A DNA stretch of 24,547 bases from Ophiothrix spiculata (Eukaryota; Echinodermata; Ophiuroidea; Amphilepidida; Ophiotrichidae): assembly GCA_000969725.1 (NCBI GenBank), contig JXSR01S045825.1. One strand, given 5' to 3'. The notes below the pieces were generated by a model. The model saw nothing but the letters and a program-made list of their open reading frames with translations, had not been told where the DNA came from and did no database searches. The position numbers and the translations under genes were made by a program. This document shows, piece by piece, positions 1-10,311 of the stretch (positions are counted from its first letter, which is position 1; each line of letters starts with the position of its first letter).

Positions 1-335
1 CTCTCTTTTTCATATATAATTTGGTCCTTATATAGTTCTTTAAAAAAAGTAATACAAAAATATGGTCACTGACTTACTTTTTGAGATATTAAGCAAAAAA
101 TTGACATTTTTTTAGCAATGACTAATAACTTCAGCACTGTGCGCTTTGGATTGTCTTATGCGTGAATTTAAAAATGACACACATTTAAGATCGCGTCAAG
201 TTACATTAAAGCGCAAGATACAGTATGCCAGAAAGTACGCCAAAAGCCTGGGATACATACTTTGAAATTGTGTCCAACACTGCTGATATCAGCTCACTCG
301 TGTCCGTCACCGTTGCTGTGCTAGGTCACCTTAAA
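1..335 (+). repeat. Dispersed repeat R1, copy 1 (cut by the window start)
   Basis: This stretch aligns along its length with 19431-19756 in the same orientation. Shared blocks include TTTGAGATATTAAGCAAAA, TTAGCAATGACTAATA and GCTGATATCAGCTCACTC. Small insertions and deletions separate the copies, so they are old. The 12-bp palindrome GCTGATATCAGC (282-293) is intact in both. The repeat ends near GTGCTAGGTCACCT. The second copy continues further upstream, so copy 1 is truncated by the window edge. I see no reading frame, terminal inverted repeat or poly-A tail, so the class is unknown. Confidence 0.8.
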
Positions 336-779
336 CACTGAACCCAGATAACTTAGAAATATTGGTCCAATATTTGTGTAATTTTCTAAAGAGAGATTTA
401 GTGGGATTTTGTTCTTTAGGGGTTATCTGAGTACGTCTATATGCAGCAAGAACAGAAAACTAGTATATTGTCATCTTTCTCTCCTCAGTTTTTACTGCCA
501 AATCCATTATCGCGACATCCAATTCATTTTGAAAATGGTGTCTCACATTGCCCTAAGAATTTTTTATTGAATATATTTCTTTTTAGTGCTCTTTCAAAAG
601 GTGCACTTTCTATAGAAAATATGAGGACAAATATTTTCTGTCTCCCCTACTCTCAATGGAATTTTGGATGTACAAAGAAAGGATTCTTGGTGGTGTATTC
701 ATGATATTGTACGATATAACATTGACAGGATTTTTCATTTAAGTCTGTACAAATGTAAGAATGTATACTGTATAAGTTG
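336..779. other. No gene seen; one perfect short palindrome
   Basis: No credible coding region or repeat copy was recognised here. The only open frame, on the plus strand from about 441, has no recognisable motif. The palindrome AAATATTGGTCCAATATTT lies at 357-375 and could form a short hairpin. Confidence 0.5.
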
Positions 780-857
780 TATTTTTCGCGCTACATTTAT
801 TTCACGCTTTTCGCGCAAAATGAAAAATGTACGAAAATAAATGCACCACGAAAAAAT
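780..857. repeat. Imperfect hairpin, probable MITE remnant
   Basis: The left arm at 780-816 starts TATTTTTCGCGCTACATTTA. It pairs imperfectly with the right arm at 822-857, whose reverse complement starts ATTTTTTCGTGGTGCATTTA. The stretch holds several CGCG and CACG motifs in an otherwise CpG-poor area. No target duplication was found, so the outer limits are uncertain. Confidence 0.5.
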
Positions 858-1036
858 TAATGTGTATTTGTTGCAAAGGCAATTCCATACTAGCCCAATG
901 TTCACGTGCACGAAAAAAAGATGAAAAAACTGAAAATCTCTCAAAAACCTGTAAAAAAAAAAAGAAATGCGCTAAATTTGGATTTTTAAAAGCTATGCGC
1001 GCGGGAAGCTGAGACAGACTATTTTTTTTCTTTGGC

Positions 1037-1265
1037 CTAATAAAAACAAATATATCTCTTTCTTTTCTGACATCGTATCGATCAATGTTTTTCTAATAAA
1101 AACAAATATATCTCTTTCTTTCCTTGGACTTGGGCAACATTTTTATGGCCAATATGGCATCGTATCGATCAATTTTTTTACTAATAAAAACAAATAACAT
1201 CTTTCTTTTCTTAGACTTGGGCAACATTCTTATGGTCAAAATATGACATTGTATATATCAATAAC
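1037..1265 (+). repeat. Tandem repeat, three units of 56-88 bp
   Basis: Units begin at 1037, 1093 and 1181 with CTAATAAAAACAAATA, followed by a CTTTCTTT tract. Units 2 and 3 also carry GACTTGGGCAACATT and end with a CATCGTATCGATCAAT-like block. Unit 1 lacks the middle part, as if deleted. No coding potential is visible. Confidence 0.8.
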
Positions 1266-1388
1266 AATCTTTTTTCATATAAAATACTCTTGTGTACCAT
1301 AACTGAGATTCTCAAAAATAGCTCCATAAAAGTCATGTTTTTTCGTTGTTTTCTGATTGCATCAAGTTACTCAAGTTTATATTGCTGA

Positions 1389-1404
1389 TCATCTACCCAA
1401 ATCT
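1389..1404 (-). CDS. Candidate terminal coding exon (16 nt to a stop), speculative
   Basis: Read on the minus strand, a strong-looking 3' splice site with a long T-rich tract ends in TTTTTTCAG just above 1404. If the preceding candidate exon at 3732-3822 splices here, its two leftover bases AT join A, and the frame continues I-D-L-G-R then TGA. In the alternative phase the frame is I-W-V-D-D-Q-Q-Y-K-L-E with its stop at 1367-1369. Either way the exon would be terminal. No clear poly-A signal follows soon after; the nearest minus-strand AATAAA I saw is at 796-801. The segment is very short and rests only on the splice-site motif and phase. Confidence 0.15.
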
Positions 1405-1744
1405 CTGAAAAAATAAACAAAATATAAACATCTCAAGCAGAAACAAAGCTTTTGCCATAGCAGCATTCAATCCATGTACCAAATATTAAAACATAAACTG
1501 CATAAAACCAAAATTCATGCAGCGTAAGACATTTTCTTTAACATTTCATTTTTCCTATCGTCATATTTCACCAATCCCAAATTTTAATATTCCAAAGTGA
1601 ACCAGAATTAAGTTTCATGGCTGAATCGCATGATTGAAAGAGACATTTGTCATCTTCAAGCATGTTTAAGAATACCAAGAGCAACGGCATTCTAATGAGT
1701 CCTATTTTCTGATAACTTAAGGGTTCACATGACTCCCTAGATGG

Positions 1745-2146
1745 TAAGGCTGGTATTGACAAGCCTTTTGTCGACAATGTCGTTGACAAAACCAATTTCA
1801 CTCATTGATGAAATGATATAAAACAAAACAAAACAAAACAAAACAAAAGAAAATAAAATGAAACAAAACAAAAGAAAATATAAAAAAAAAAAGAAAAATA
1901 GAAAGCTGAACATTGTTATGAAATTTACCCTGATATTGTTTATCATAAGTTTTTTGATCACATTTTCATCAAATTACATTCTATCGCAGCATCGCCACAT
2001 TGATTTAGAGTGTGACAAATACAACAGCCTGAGTGCCACAAGTTGTAATTTCAATCCTCTTGGCTGCATTGACAAAACTCACTGTCAACAATCGCTAGAT
2101 TTCGGGGCTTTGTCGACAATGCAAATGCTTGCCAATACAAGCCCTG
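1745..2146. mobile_element. Non-autonomous hAT-like element (MITE), 402 bp
   Basis: The element is flanked by the direct 8-bp repeat CTAGATGG at 1737-1744 and 2147-2154; a ninth T also matches. Its ends are inverted: left TAAGGCTGGTATTGACAAGC, right (reverse complement) CAGGGCTTGTATTGGCAAGC. The pairing continues into a GTCGACAA block on each side. An 8-bp duplication and a CAGGG terminus fit the hAT superfamily. The interior is AT-rich with a simple AAAAC repeat and encodes no transposase. It sits exactly at a unit junction of the ~200-bp tandem repeat, so it is younger than that array. Confidence 0.85.
1820..1874 (+). repeat. (AAAAC)n simple repeat
   Basis: A run of AAAAC units with some AAAAG and AAAT variants lies inside the hAT-like MITE. 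Confidence 0.9.
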
Positions 2147-2862
2147 CTAGATGGTCCATACTCCAATAAAAGTTGTTTGAAAAGAAGAAAAAACACATGG
2201 ATGGAGTGAATACGAGCTTCATGAATTTAATCACAGACTTTAGGTAAAAACTAGACAATTAGCAATTAGACCATGTCAAATCATAATTTAGTAGGCCCTT
2301 TAGAAACGGTTCCAACATTAGACATGTTGCTTTTTGATAACTTAAGGGTTCATATGACTCCCTAGCATTTCCCTAAGGAAATGTATTTTAATGTAAGTTG
2401 TTTTGAAAACCCTATAAAACAAATGAATATGAGCTTATCATTCATAAATTCATTAATATAAATTCCAGACAATGAGACAATGCAAAGTAATAAGTTGGTA
2501 AACACATTAAAGATTATTAGACACGATTTGTTTTTAACTTAAGGGTTCATAAAAAATTATGACTCCCTAGCGTATCCCCAGGGAATGTATTTCAATGTAA
2601 GTTATTTTGAAAACCCCACAGACATAATGAATATGTGCTGATTCATGAATTTAAATTCCTGACAATGAGACCTTGTCAAATAATAAAATGGTAAAAACTG
2701 GGTAGAAATTAGACATTCTAAACAATATCTCACTAATGAGCATTGCTCATACATCCCCTTGGGGCTTTGCTTTAAAACAATACTTCAGTAAAAACAAAAT
2801 ACTACATGGTTTATTCCATCAACATGCAAAACATGCCCACACGCTTTGAAAAAAGTCACTTG

Positions 2863-3486
2863 CATTTGTGACCGTCCATCCCAAACAAGCCGTAAATGCA
2901 GCCTCTGGTTATTTTCACTCTTATAAATATTAATATACTCTTTTAAATAATGAAAGTGATACCTCAGTGGACTTCACTTGATATCCGGAAGTTAAGTATA
3001 GTCCGTCAAAGGTTGGCATGGGGTAAAATCTATAACCGAGATAAAAGTGTTGAAAGATCGACAAGCCCTACATTTTCTGTTGATTGTCCTCAAAATATAC
3101 ATATATATTTCATATATTTGATTATTTTTCTTGAAATGAAACTTTGATGGTGTTTTAGAGTAAGCACAAGGATTGTGAATCTGTCAAGAAATCAATTTTG
3201 GGAAATTACAACCTTGACATGTATTTTCACCTGTAGCGCAAAATGAAGAGTGCTGCATTTACGGCTCGTTTAAGAAGAAATTCAAAATGGCAGTTGCTGA
3301 CTGCAGGATCTCTTTTTAAAAAATCTATAATCCAGGCAACACCCAATAGTACAAAATAGAGATGGTATCAGCAACCAAATCGAGATGTTATATTAATCAT
3401 TATAACATGGTCTCTTCAAATCTATAAAAAAAGCAACAATGTCAAGTGGCTGCATTTCAACTGGTTTGGGATGGATGGTCACAAAT
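2863..3486. mobile_element. Inverted-repeat element, about 0.62 kb, class unknown
   Basis: The left end has ATTTGTGACCGTCCATCCCA and continues AAACAAGCCGTAAATGCAGCC. The right end at 3446-3486 has the reverse complement ATTTGTGACCATCCATCCCA and continues similarly. Roughly 40 bp pair with few mismatches. A third, inverted copy of the inner part (AAACGAGCCGTAAATGCAGC) lies at about 3246-3275. The interior may therefore be a rearranged or nested pair. No target duplication was clear, so the exact ends are uncertain. Confidence 0.7.
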
Positions 3487-3599
3487 GGTTTGTGATGATG
3501 CTATACATTCTTTTAAATGTTACATTAACTTGCACTCATAAAATAAGAGAAAGTACAGATAGGAAACACAGGTCTATTTGCACCCTAAAAATTTGGCTA

Positions 3600-3672
3600 A
3601 GTTAGGGGATTGCGCCACATGGGCGCCATGCCTTGACCGACGCTGCGCGAGTGCGAAGTGACCTGCTCTCCA
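3600..3672. other. GC- and CpG-rich patch with a GCGCC/GGCGC hairpin
   Basis: The segment stands out from its AT-rich surroundings. It contains TGCGCCACATGGGCGCC, a 5-bp stem with a 5-base loop, then several CpGs in GACCGACGCTGCGCGAGTG. On the minus strand a 24-codon frame crosses it, but no good splice site is attached. It may be the end of an unrecognised repeat or a fragment of a structured RNA-derived element. No class can be assigned. Confidence 0.4.
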
Positions 3673-3731
3673 TTCCATTACACACTGCTATTACTTGACT
3701 ACAACGCATACGTATACATTACGCATCTTAC

Positions 3732-3822
3732 ATTTTTCCGCCAAATTGTGCCTTGGTAGCTGCATTCTCAGTCAAATTATCATTCTGTTGCCGTAGTACG
3801 TTTGCACTGTTCAATTGACTTG
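3732..3822 (-). CDS. Candidate internal coding exon (91 nt), unidentified protein
   Basis: On the minus strand, TTTTTCATATTTCAAG looks like a 3' splice site just above 3822, and AAAAT/GTAAGATG looks like a 5' splice site just below 3732. The frame between is open and starts with CA completing a codon (phase 1). It encodes a polar, glutamine- and asparagine-rich stretch, including S-Q-L-N-S-A-N-V-L-R-Q-Q-N-D-N-L-T-E-N and then A-T-K-A-Q-F-G-G-K. Heptad-like spacing of V, L and L suggests a helix. It leaves two bases (AT) for the next exon. The phase agrees with candidate exons at 13049-13087 and 13835-13918. I do not recognise the protein. Chance remains a real alternative because 30-codon frames are common. 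Confidence 0.3.
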
Positions 3823-5438
3823 CTTGAAATATGAAAAATATCTGACAGCAAGAAATATATGAAAATATGACATCTTTGCAGTGTACAGAAACACATAAAA
3901 TGGTTCCAGGTGACAATTATCATCTGCCAATCAGACTCCCTTTTAAAACTTAAATCTCACACCTAATTATTCCATTGAAATTACCGCTTTTCATAAATTA
4001 AAACATATGCAAATTGCTTTGCCCATTTCAAAATATTTGCTATTTGAAATTAGCCCCATTGAAAATTTTGCAGTAAATATGACCTTATTTTTAGAGGAAA
4101 TATCACGATGCATGCCAAATGACTGCAAAAGCTTTAATGAAGCCTACATTAAGTTTAAAGCCCACTACACTTGTTCAATCTCCAGCTTGTACCTGTATGT
4201 ATTTTCATAGTTTCGTGCCCCTTAGGAGAATCTAGTGAAGCTAGACCACATTGGCACATGAATCAATGTCGACACCACAGCTAGATAATGATACATGGCA
4301 CTGAACTTTAAGTGGAAGCATTTTTCAGGAATTTTAAGAACCAATCTTGTTAATGATTTTCTTCAAAAAACTGACCCTTTAAATAGTGGCACATCCCTGT
4401 ATTTATACCTGAATATCCTGAATCCTTAGGAACATCAACCCTACCATCTAAAAACAACACAATCAAACAAGAAACAAATAATACAAAAAGCCCTAGAAGG
4501 ACCAGAAATGAAGTCACTTATTCAAATATACGAGTACATCTGACATGTGGCTGTAGTATATTCATTTCATTTCAATAATCAAATTATGCACCCAGAAGTA
4601 ATTTGACTGAATTCTAAACAAACATCAGTTCAAATCAAAAGTGCATCAAAGATGACATTTTGATTTTTCTTGTTTTATGGAGATACTCACTGTTGAAGCA
4701 ATTTATCATCCTTGTGTACTTAGACATTGCAATCACGGTTTCTAATTAAGCATCTGTATGATCAATCAACATGGTTTGTCTTAACTTCATGCATGAATTT
4801 TCAAGTGGCTTATTACAAGTTCATGGTTACAAATTATATAAATACAAAATATTTTAAAAATCAGATGTACAATTTCAAAATGGCTACCGAAAACCCATTT
4901 TTTATGTCGTATCAAAAATTTCCCAACAAAATTTCAAAAACCCTGTTCCCGAAGGAATTTTCGAATGAAATTGTGCACATTGCAAATACAATTACATGCT
5001 TAAATTTTTTTATTCTTTTTCGATTTTATGGGCAAAACAAATTTGACCAGTGGCCTCGATAAACTACTTCATGCTAATTAGCACTAAAACAACTGATTCG
5101 ATTTGAATGTTTTTGTTTCTGGGGAACCCGCTGCGTTAAGTTCGACAATTAATAGAGCAGCGTTGTATTTTTTTGACATTTCCGAAAGGAACCTCTCCTT
5201 GGTCACTTCAATGTTAAGTTTATAAAAAGCAAATATTCATACTAGAATCCATTCAAAAGTTTGCACTACATTTGAAAGGTGAAATATGTTTTCAATTTAC
5301 TCCGAATTTACATTAGACTGAAACTATCGTACCTGAAATTCCTGGATGAAAAAATAAGGATTTCAGACCTCTCTTTTGCATAGGATTTTAGCAAAAGACC
5401 GCTTATATACCAATCCAGTGTCCAGTAATATCAAGCCA
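3823..5438. other. Mostly unique sequence, no gene recognised
   Basis: No repeat copy, inverted repeat or convincing exon was found. Short frames (plus 4007-4210, plus 4727-5062) have AT-driven composition and no motif. A donor-like CA/GTGAGTAT on the minus strand at about 4690 has only a weak acceptor opposite and is not called. Confidence 0.5.
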
Positions 5439-5446
5439 CCGGGCAG

Positions 5447-7386
5447 GGTTTAACCTCGTTTCCTCCGCTGCCAATTCTTCAGCTCTCGTTTTGTCCGCCG
5501 CCGATTTGTCAGCTTTCGTTTCGTCCACTACTCATTTTGTCATTCTTTGATAATGTCCAATTGCTATTTTGTCCGGTTATATATTGGGCCACGCATCGAT
5601 TTGTCAGTTTTTCTTTTAGTCCACCTATCATTTTGTCCGCTTATCATTTTGTCATTTCATCTATTTGCCAGATTTTCAATTTGACCGATAATGCTGTTAA
5701 ATGTGTCAAATTTAACATAAACACCATCTTTGGACACAAAAGTGAGTAAACTATGCATTTTTAGCACTACATTAATCAGGAAAGAACAGAAAACGGAAGG
5801 AAATTACAAACTTTTAGATAAAAAAATTGTTTTTTAAATGTGGCAGATGTTCAACCATGGTCAACCATGGTTAGCATAGCCTAACACTGTATTTTTTTTA
5901 GATATTGTTTTGGATATCGTGCGTAAATCTTACTCTAACCTTGAAATCTAAGCATTAAAACTAATTAATAACTTAACCCTCATTTTAAAGACTTACACTT
6001 ACCCTGAACTTTAATTCTTATAAAGAATCAAATCTTAATGATTGTCTAAGCTGAAATCATAATTCATGATCGTACATCATAACAGTTTTGGTTTATTAAT
6101 TGTCAATTCACCTAAAGACCAATTAAAGTTAAGCTTAATATAACTATACAATTAATGTCAAAAGCTATCTGCAGTAGATAGCACATTTTATAAGATGTTT
6201 ATGAACTTGTTTGCTTTTAAAATTACCAATTATACAACTACTATCTTCAAAGGATGGGTTATTCCGTGTATTTTCTCTTACGTGTAACGTATTAATGAAT
6301 GCGTGCGTGTTTCGTGTACACTCAAAACCAAAAGGTCAATGGCAGAACGTACAGCATTGCCAACAGTTGAAGCTTAACCCCGGGAGCTTACCAAGTTTGT
6401 GAGTTTACACGCCCAGTAATATCCCCTGGACATTAGATATGAAGTAATTGAGTAAAATATTCACAGATTTATGTTTTTAGTCCTTTGATGCCGTAGATTG
6501 ACGCACATTTCGGCCGGTATCTACCCCTTAGCAGACAACTTTTTTCGTGCACATGTCGCCATATTGTTATTCCGATATTACCCACAATTCCCCGTATGTC
6601 ACTGTACACGCACGTGATATCAATCAAATTCAGTGCTGGGCGGTATGCGTGAAATCCCGCCCATTTTCAGGTTCGCCGTGCGGGGAAACACTACATTATA
6701 ATAACGATCTTTTCCATTTATCGGGGCAACGATTTTTAGTTACATCGCCCAACACTAAAGAAGCTGAGTCACTGAGAAGCTCTGAATATAAGATTTTAGC
6801 GATAATGTGACATCGTTAGTAATAATTGTGCGTGCCTTTGAAATGATTTTGTTTCATCCGTGTACACGTTTACCACTTATTTGTTACGTGTAACGGATCA
6901 TGCGTGCGTGTAACGCATCATACGTGTAACTTGCCCAACCTTACTATCTTCAGTAGATAGCAGCAGCATTATTGATGTCTTTATCATTCATAATACCAAT
7001 GTTATATTTTTCTGTTATCTTCAGTAGATAACATAATGAGTTAAAGCCATTATACCGTTTCATGTTAACGGTTTTATGTTCTGATAACCAAGTAGTATAA
7101 TATGTTAGTGGACGAAACGAGGAACCACTAACGGGCAAAACACACAGCAGACAAAACGCAATGTGACATAACGACAAGCTGACAAATCAAGTAGCGGACA
7201 AAATGGGTAACGACAAAATGGCAAATGGACGAAGTAAAGAGTGGGCATAATGAGCATCGGACTAATAAATGATCAGGCAAAATGAAAAGCAAACGAAACG
7301 TGGAATGGACGATTCGATTATCTGACAAATATAAGCCGACGAATCAGCAACTGACGAATCGATAGCGGACGAAACGAGGTGTTACC
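5447..7386. mobile_element. Foldback transposon resembling sea urchin TU elements, 1,940 bp
   Basis: The element lies between direct copies of the 8-bp target CCGGGCAG (5439-5446 and 7387-7394). The left end starts GGTTTAACCTCGTTTC; the right end, reverse-complemented, starts GGTAACACCTCGTTTC. Each arm (about 5447-5700 and 7107-7386) consists of diverged tandem units of about 15 bp. The first left units are CTCGTTTCCTCCGCT, GCCAATTCTTCAGCT, CTCGTTTTGTCCGCC and GCCGATTTGTCAGCT. The core is a TTTGTCC or TTTGTCAG motif. The middle, 5701-7106, is unrelated and AT-rich. It has CGTGTAAC repeats and three short hairpins but no transposase frame. Long arms of short tandem repeats with an 8-bp duplication match what is known of TU-type foldback elements. 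Movement would need enzymes from elsewhere. Confidence 0.88.
6164..7032. repeat. Three copies of a short hairpin (TATCTNCAGTAGATA)
   Basis: Inside the foldback element lie GCTATCTGCAGTAGATAGC (6164-6182), CTATCTTCAGTAGATAG (6944-6960) and GTTATCTTCAGTAGATAAC (7014-7032). Each has a 6-7-bp perfect stem and the same five-base centre. Stem ends differ in compensated pairs (G-C with G-C, G-T against A-C), so the stems appear kept or copied as hairpins. Confidence 0.7.
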
Positions 7387-7394
7387 CCGGGCAG

Positions 7395-8534
7395 CAGGCC
7401 AGGCAGACATTGCCTCGACAGTGATTTCATGCTGATTTATGAGGCATGTTTCCACAAATTCAGTGGAAAGTCTCAAATTTCAAAACTAATGAATGTACAA
7501 TGTGACCTGCTCCCACGAAAGTTTCCATTTTTCCTTTTAGCGATCAAAATTCAAGACAATCAATAGAAAGAAAGCATTAATAATTAGCTTCATTTTGAGT
7601 TTTAAGTTGCTTGATGATAGATAATAATGGAGAATAATAGCAGAATACCAATTAATTAAATTAACTTGGATTACGGACAACATAAAATTCAGGACATTAA
7701 TGTTGTAGTGTACAGTGTAGTTTGTAGGTATACAAGCATGTGTTCATGTTCTCACTTTAGAAACCGTGTATGATAAATCTTATTGTGAGAGGAGATGTTC
7801 CACTCATCTTGTGAGGGCAGATATAGGTTATCATGTTATTTTCTTGATTTGCTACAGGATTTTGCACAATTCAGATGAACAGATGAACGATTAGTAAATT
7901 AGCCTTTTTCCTGTTTTTATCTTATCTTTCTACTAATCAATACAACCAAAGATTCAATTCACAAAATGGTCAAATTAAATGGGATTACAAGAACACATTT
8001 TTTTCCTTTGAAAAGTATTATCATGTCCCTCAAGAATAGTTTTGTATTTCTTAAAAATAAACAACCTTGTTTTTCTTGTTACGATGCTTATAACCTGTTC
8101 TCTAAAATACTTCCTTCCCAGGACTATACCTTAACTTCAAAATTATGCATTTTCATCTGAGTGCTGTCTTTTATCAGCTTCAATCAGGATGGCTTTACAA
8201 ACATATTGGGTTTTGCCCAACTGTATTCTCATTATATGAAAATCAAATTTAGCTCAAGACTTTTTGTCTGTGACTGATTTCATTATAGTTCATTCACTGA
8301 TTTCATCACACAAATTATCAATAGAAATGCTTCGGTGATAGTCATATAACACAATTTTGATGTCTAGGAGAATATATGTAAAAAAAACACGGTTGATTAA
8401 AACAGGACCTTCAATGCAGATGGCACAGCCGGTACACTTCCATTGCTTACCAATAAGTTGTACTGAATGGTTCAACTCTTGGTCCTGGTACTGCATATGG
8501 GACCACCTTATCACAAACCTCAGCATTTTTTATG
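7395..8534. other. Mostly unique sequence, no gene recognised
   Basis: AT-rich sequence without clear repeats. A good plus-strand 3' splice-like site (TTTTCTTGATTTGCTACAG) ends at 7857 and is followed by 11 open codons and a stop, which is too little to call. Other frames lack motifs. Confidence 0.5.
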
Positions 8535-8538
8535 TTAA

Positions 8539-8892
8539 AGGGGCAATTCATGATCCACTTTTCACCCTCAAGGTCACCGCTATCAAAACTGAGTTTTTTA
8601 GCTTATGAGAATCCTCAACCGGTTATGTTACGATCACAAAACCATTCTTTCAAATGTGCTTGCATTTTTGAGAAAAGAGAGAAAATGTGTCATTTTCTAT
8701 TTATTGTCGGGCCCGACAGTAATTACAACATAGTAACCTATGGGGATTTTCAAAATGCTGAAAAGCTTGTAACTTGGAAATGCACTGTCGGAATCAAGTG
8801 AAATTTTCAGTATATATTTATGTTATACTCTTCTTTTTATTTAGCTAGAAAAGAGGCAAGGTTATGTCACATCAAAATCATGAATTGCACCT
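8539..8892. mobile_element. TTAA-flanked MITE, 354 bp
   Basis: Both sides are TTAA (8535-8538 and 8893-8896). The left end is AGGGGCAATTCATGATCC; the right end reverse-complemented is AGGTGCAATTCATGATTT. TTAA targets are typical of Kolobok and piggyBac superfamilies; the AGG start resembles the other TTAA elements in this window. A GGGCCCGAC block lies in the middle. No transposase is encoded. Confidence 0.85.
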
Positions 8893-8896
8893 TTAA

Positions 8897-9465
8897 GCTA
8901 TAGTACAAATATGCATAAAGGTTGTACCCAGACAAAAATGTGATTTTTACAGATTTGAAATGTCCATACCAATTATTTTTAGGAAAAGAATTTTAAAAAA
9001 GACCATTATTTCTCAATAAACTTTGTTTTAAAAGTAAAACAAACAATAAACGGAGGTTATCGACTTACTTCACAATTAGCTTTCTATATATTGGTACAAT
9101 ACTTTATGATGTATGGCAAGCCATTTATAGCGTTCATTATGTGCAAAATAAATTTCCCATGGGAGCGTATGTCTGTGACTTGATTTTGTTTGCAAGTTCA
9201 TTCACTTTCCATAAGACACAAAACAAATCATCTCTATCGTCTTATTTAAGGTTTAGTTATCCAGACAATAATAACTGCGCATCATTTGTAAGAGGTCATT
9301 GTTTTAAACAGTTTGTGACTGTTTAGGCCAAGGTACTTTTTTGACGGAGTGTTGGCATTTTTTAAAACCAAAATTTTCGAAACGAACATGTTCGGAGAGG
9401 GCAGAGATATAAAACATATATTTTTTATCTGCCTTAAATGTTGACTTCAAACAATCAAGTGTGTA
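8897..9465. other. No gene or repeat recognised
   Basis: AT-rich unique-looking sequence. A donor-like GAA/GTAAGTCG on the minus strand near 9070 has no open exon behind it. The plus-strand frame 9141-9326 has no motif. Confidence 0.5.
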
Positions 9466-9474
9466 AGAAGTTGA

Positions 9475-9838
9475 CCCGGGGGGGGGGGGTACTTAGTACA
9501 AAAGTAATTACGGGGATGTGCCGCAAACTTGGGTAGCAAAATCAGGCTGTCTGGTATGCCAATGGGTCCTTTTTGTTTGCAAAATGTGGTATTTTGGTGG
9601 GTCTGTTTTTCAAAATTGCTATCTAAATTTCAAGCAATAATCAGGAAACTCGCGTCAAATTAGCGTAAATTTTCGGAGAAAATTTCAATTTTGGTATAAA
9701 TTCGACTCAAAATTAGTGAATTTGGTATATGGATGGGTCCCTTTTTCTTGAAAATTGGTTTAAACATGGGTGGTACTTCCAATTTCCTAGCGGCACACCC
9801 CTACCAAAACCAAACTTGATTCCCCCCCCACCCCCCGG
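9475..9838. mobile_element. MITE with poly-G ends and a 9-bp target duplication, 364 bp
   Basis: The direct repeat AGAAGTTGA flanks it (9466-9474 and 9839-9847). The left end is CCCGGGGGG continuing in G; the right end reverse-complemented is CCGGGGGGTGGGGGGGG. A GTGCCGC motif lies about 45 bp inside each end (GATGTGCCGC on the left, GTGTGCCGC on the right, inverted). A 9-bp duplication points to a Mutator-like (MULE) family, but the ends are low-complexity, so this is tentative. Frames across it are by-products of the inverted structure. Confidence 0.8.
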
Positions 9839-10165
9839 AGAAGTTGAGTATGTAGCGCATCTGAGATTGCAAGTACAAATGTTCCAATCTACAGCTTTTA
9901 TAAGGAATATTATTTTGACATTCAAAACAGGGATAAAGCCTCAAAAGGTAAAAAATGCAACATTCTGAGAGTAATTATCAAACCATTTGAAAATTGATGC
10001 TGTCTGGAAGAAAATTGGAATTGAAAAATGGCCCATGTAGTCAATCTTGAAATGTCAGTACAAGTATTCATTCATCAATAACCTACCAGCCTTGCACATC
10101 ATTTCACAATAAGAGAGGATTAGCGGGTAGGGGCACTAAGTCATCTAAAACAATGAATGAATAAG

Positions 10166-10213
10166 TAAACAAACAAACAAACAAACAAACAAGCAAGCAA
10201 ACAAACAAACAAA
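10166..10213 (+). repeat. (AAAC)n microsatellite
   Basis: About a dozen AAAC/CAAA units with two AAGC variants (AAGCAAGC). Confidence 0.95.
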
Positions 10214-10311
10214 TAATTAACAAACAAGTTTGAAATGATAATTGTTCAAAAAGATATAAAATTTCTGGTCACTGGATCAGACTTTTTAAAAAAAGTGTCT
10301 CAATAATTATT

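Larger units (their letters stand above)
1700..2705 (+). repeat. About 200-bp tandem repeat interrupted by a MITE
   Basis: The block CTTAAGGGTTCA followed by GACTCCCTAG recurs at 1715, 2341 and 2538. After each later block comes a GGAATGTATTTxAATGTAAGTT segment, then a TTTTGAAAACCC-like segment and an ATTCATGAATTTAA-like segment. Removing the inserted 402-bp element and one target copy gives spacings of about 216 and 197 bp. The first unit before 1700 is too diverged to delimit. Confidence 0.7.

Noticed and set aside
1858-2169. 103-codon plus-strand frame
   Set aside because: It starts in the AAAAC simple repeat and runs through the hAT-like MITE into its target duplication.
4690-4740. Possible 51-nt minus-strand exon with a GTGAGTAT donor
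   Set aside because: The only in-phase acceptor (CTTAATTAG) has no pyrimidine tract and stops lie immediately upstream.
5447-5700. CRISPR-like array of short repeats
   Set aside because: The ~15-bp units are contiguous without spacers, are diverged, and are mirrored at the other end of a transposon in a eukaryotic genome.
7858-7893. Possible plus-strand terminal exon after a strong TTGCTACAG acceptor
   Set aside because: Only 11 codons follow before a stop, and no upstream plus-strand exon was found.
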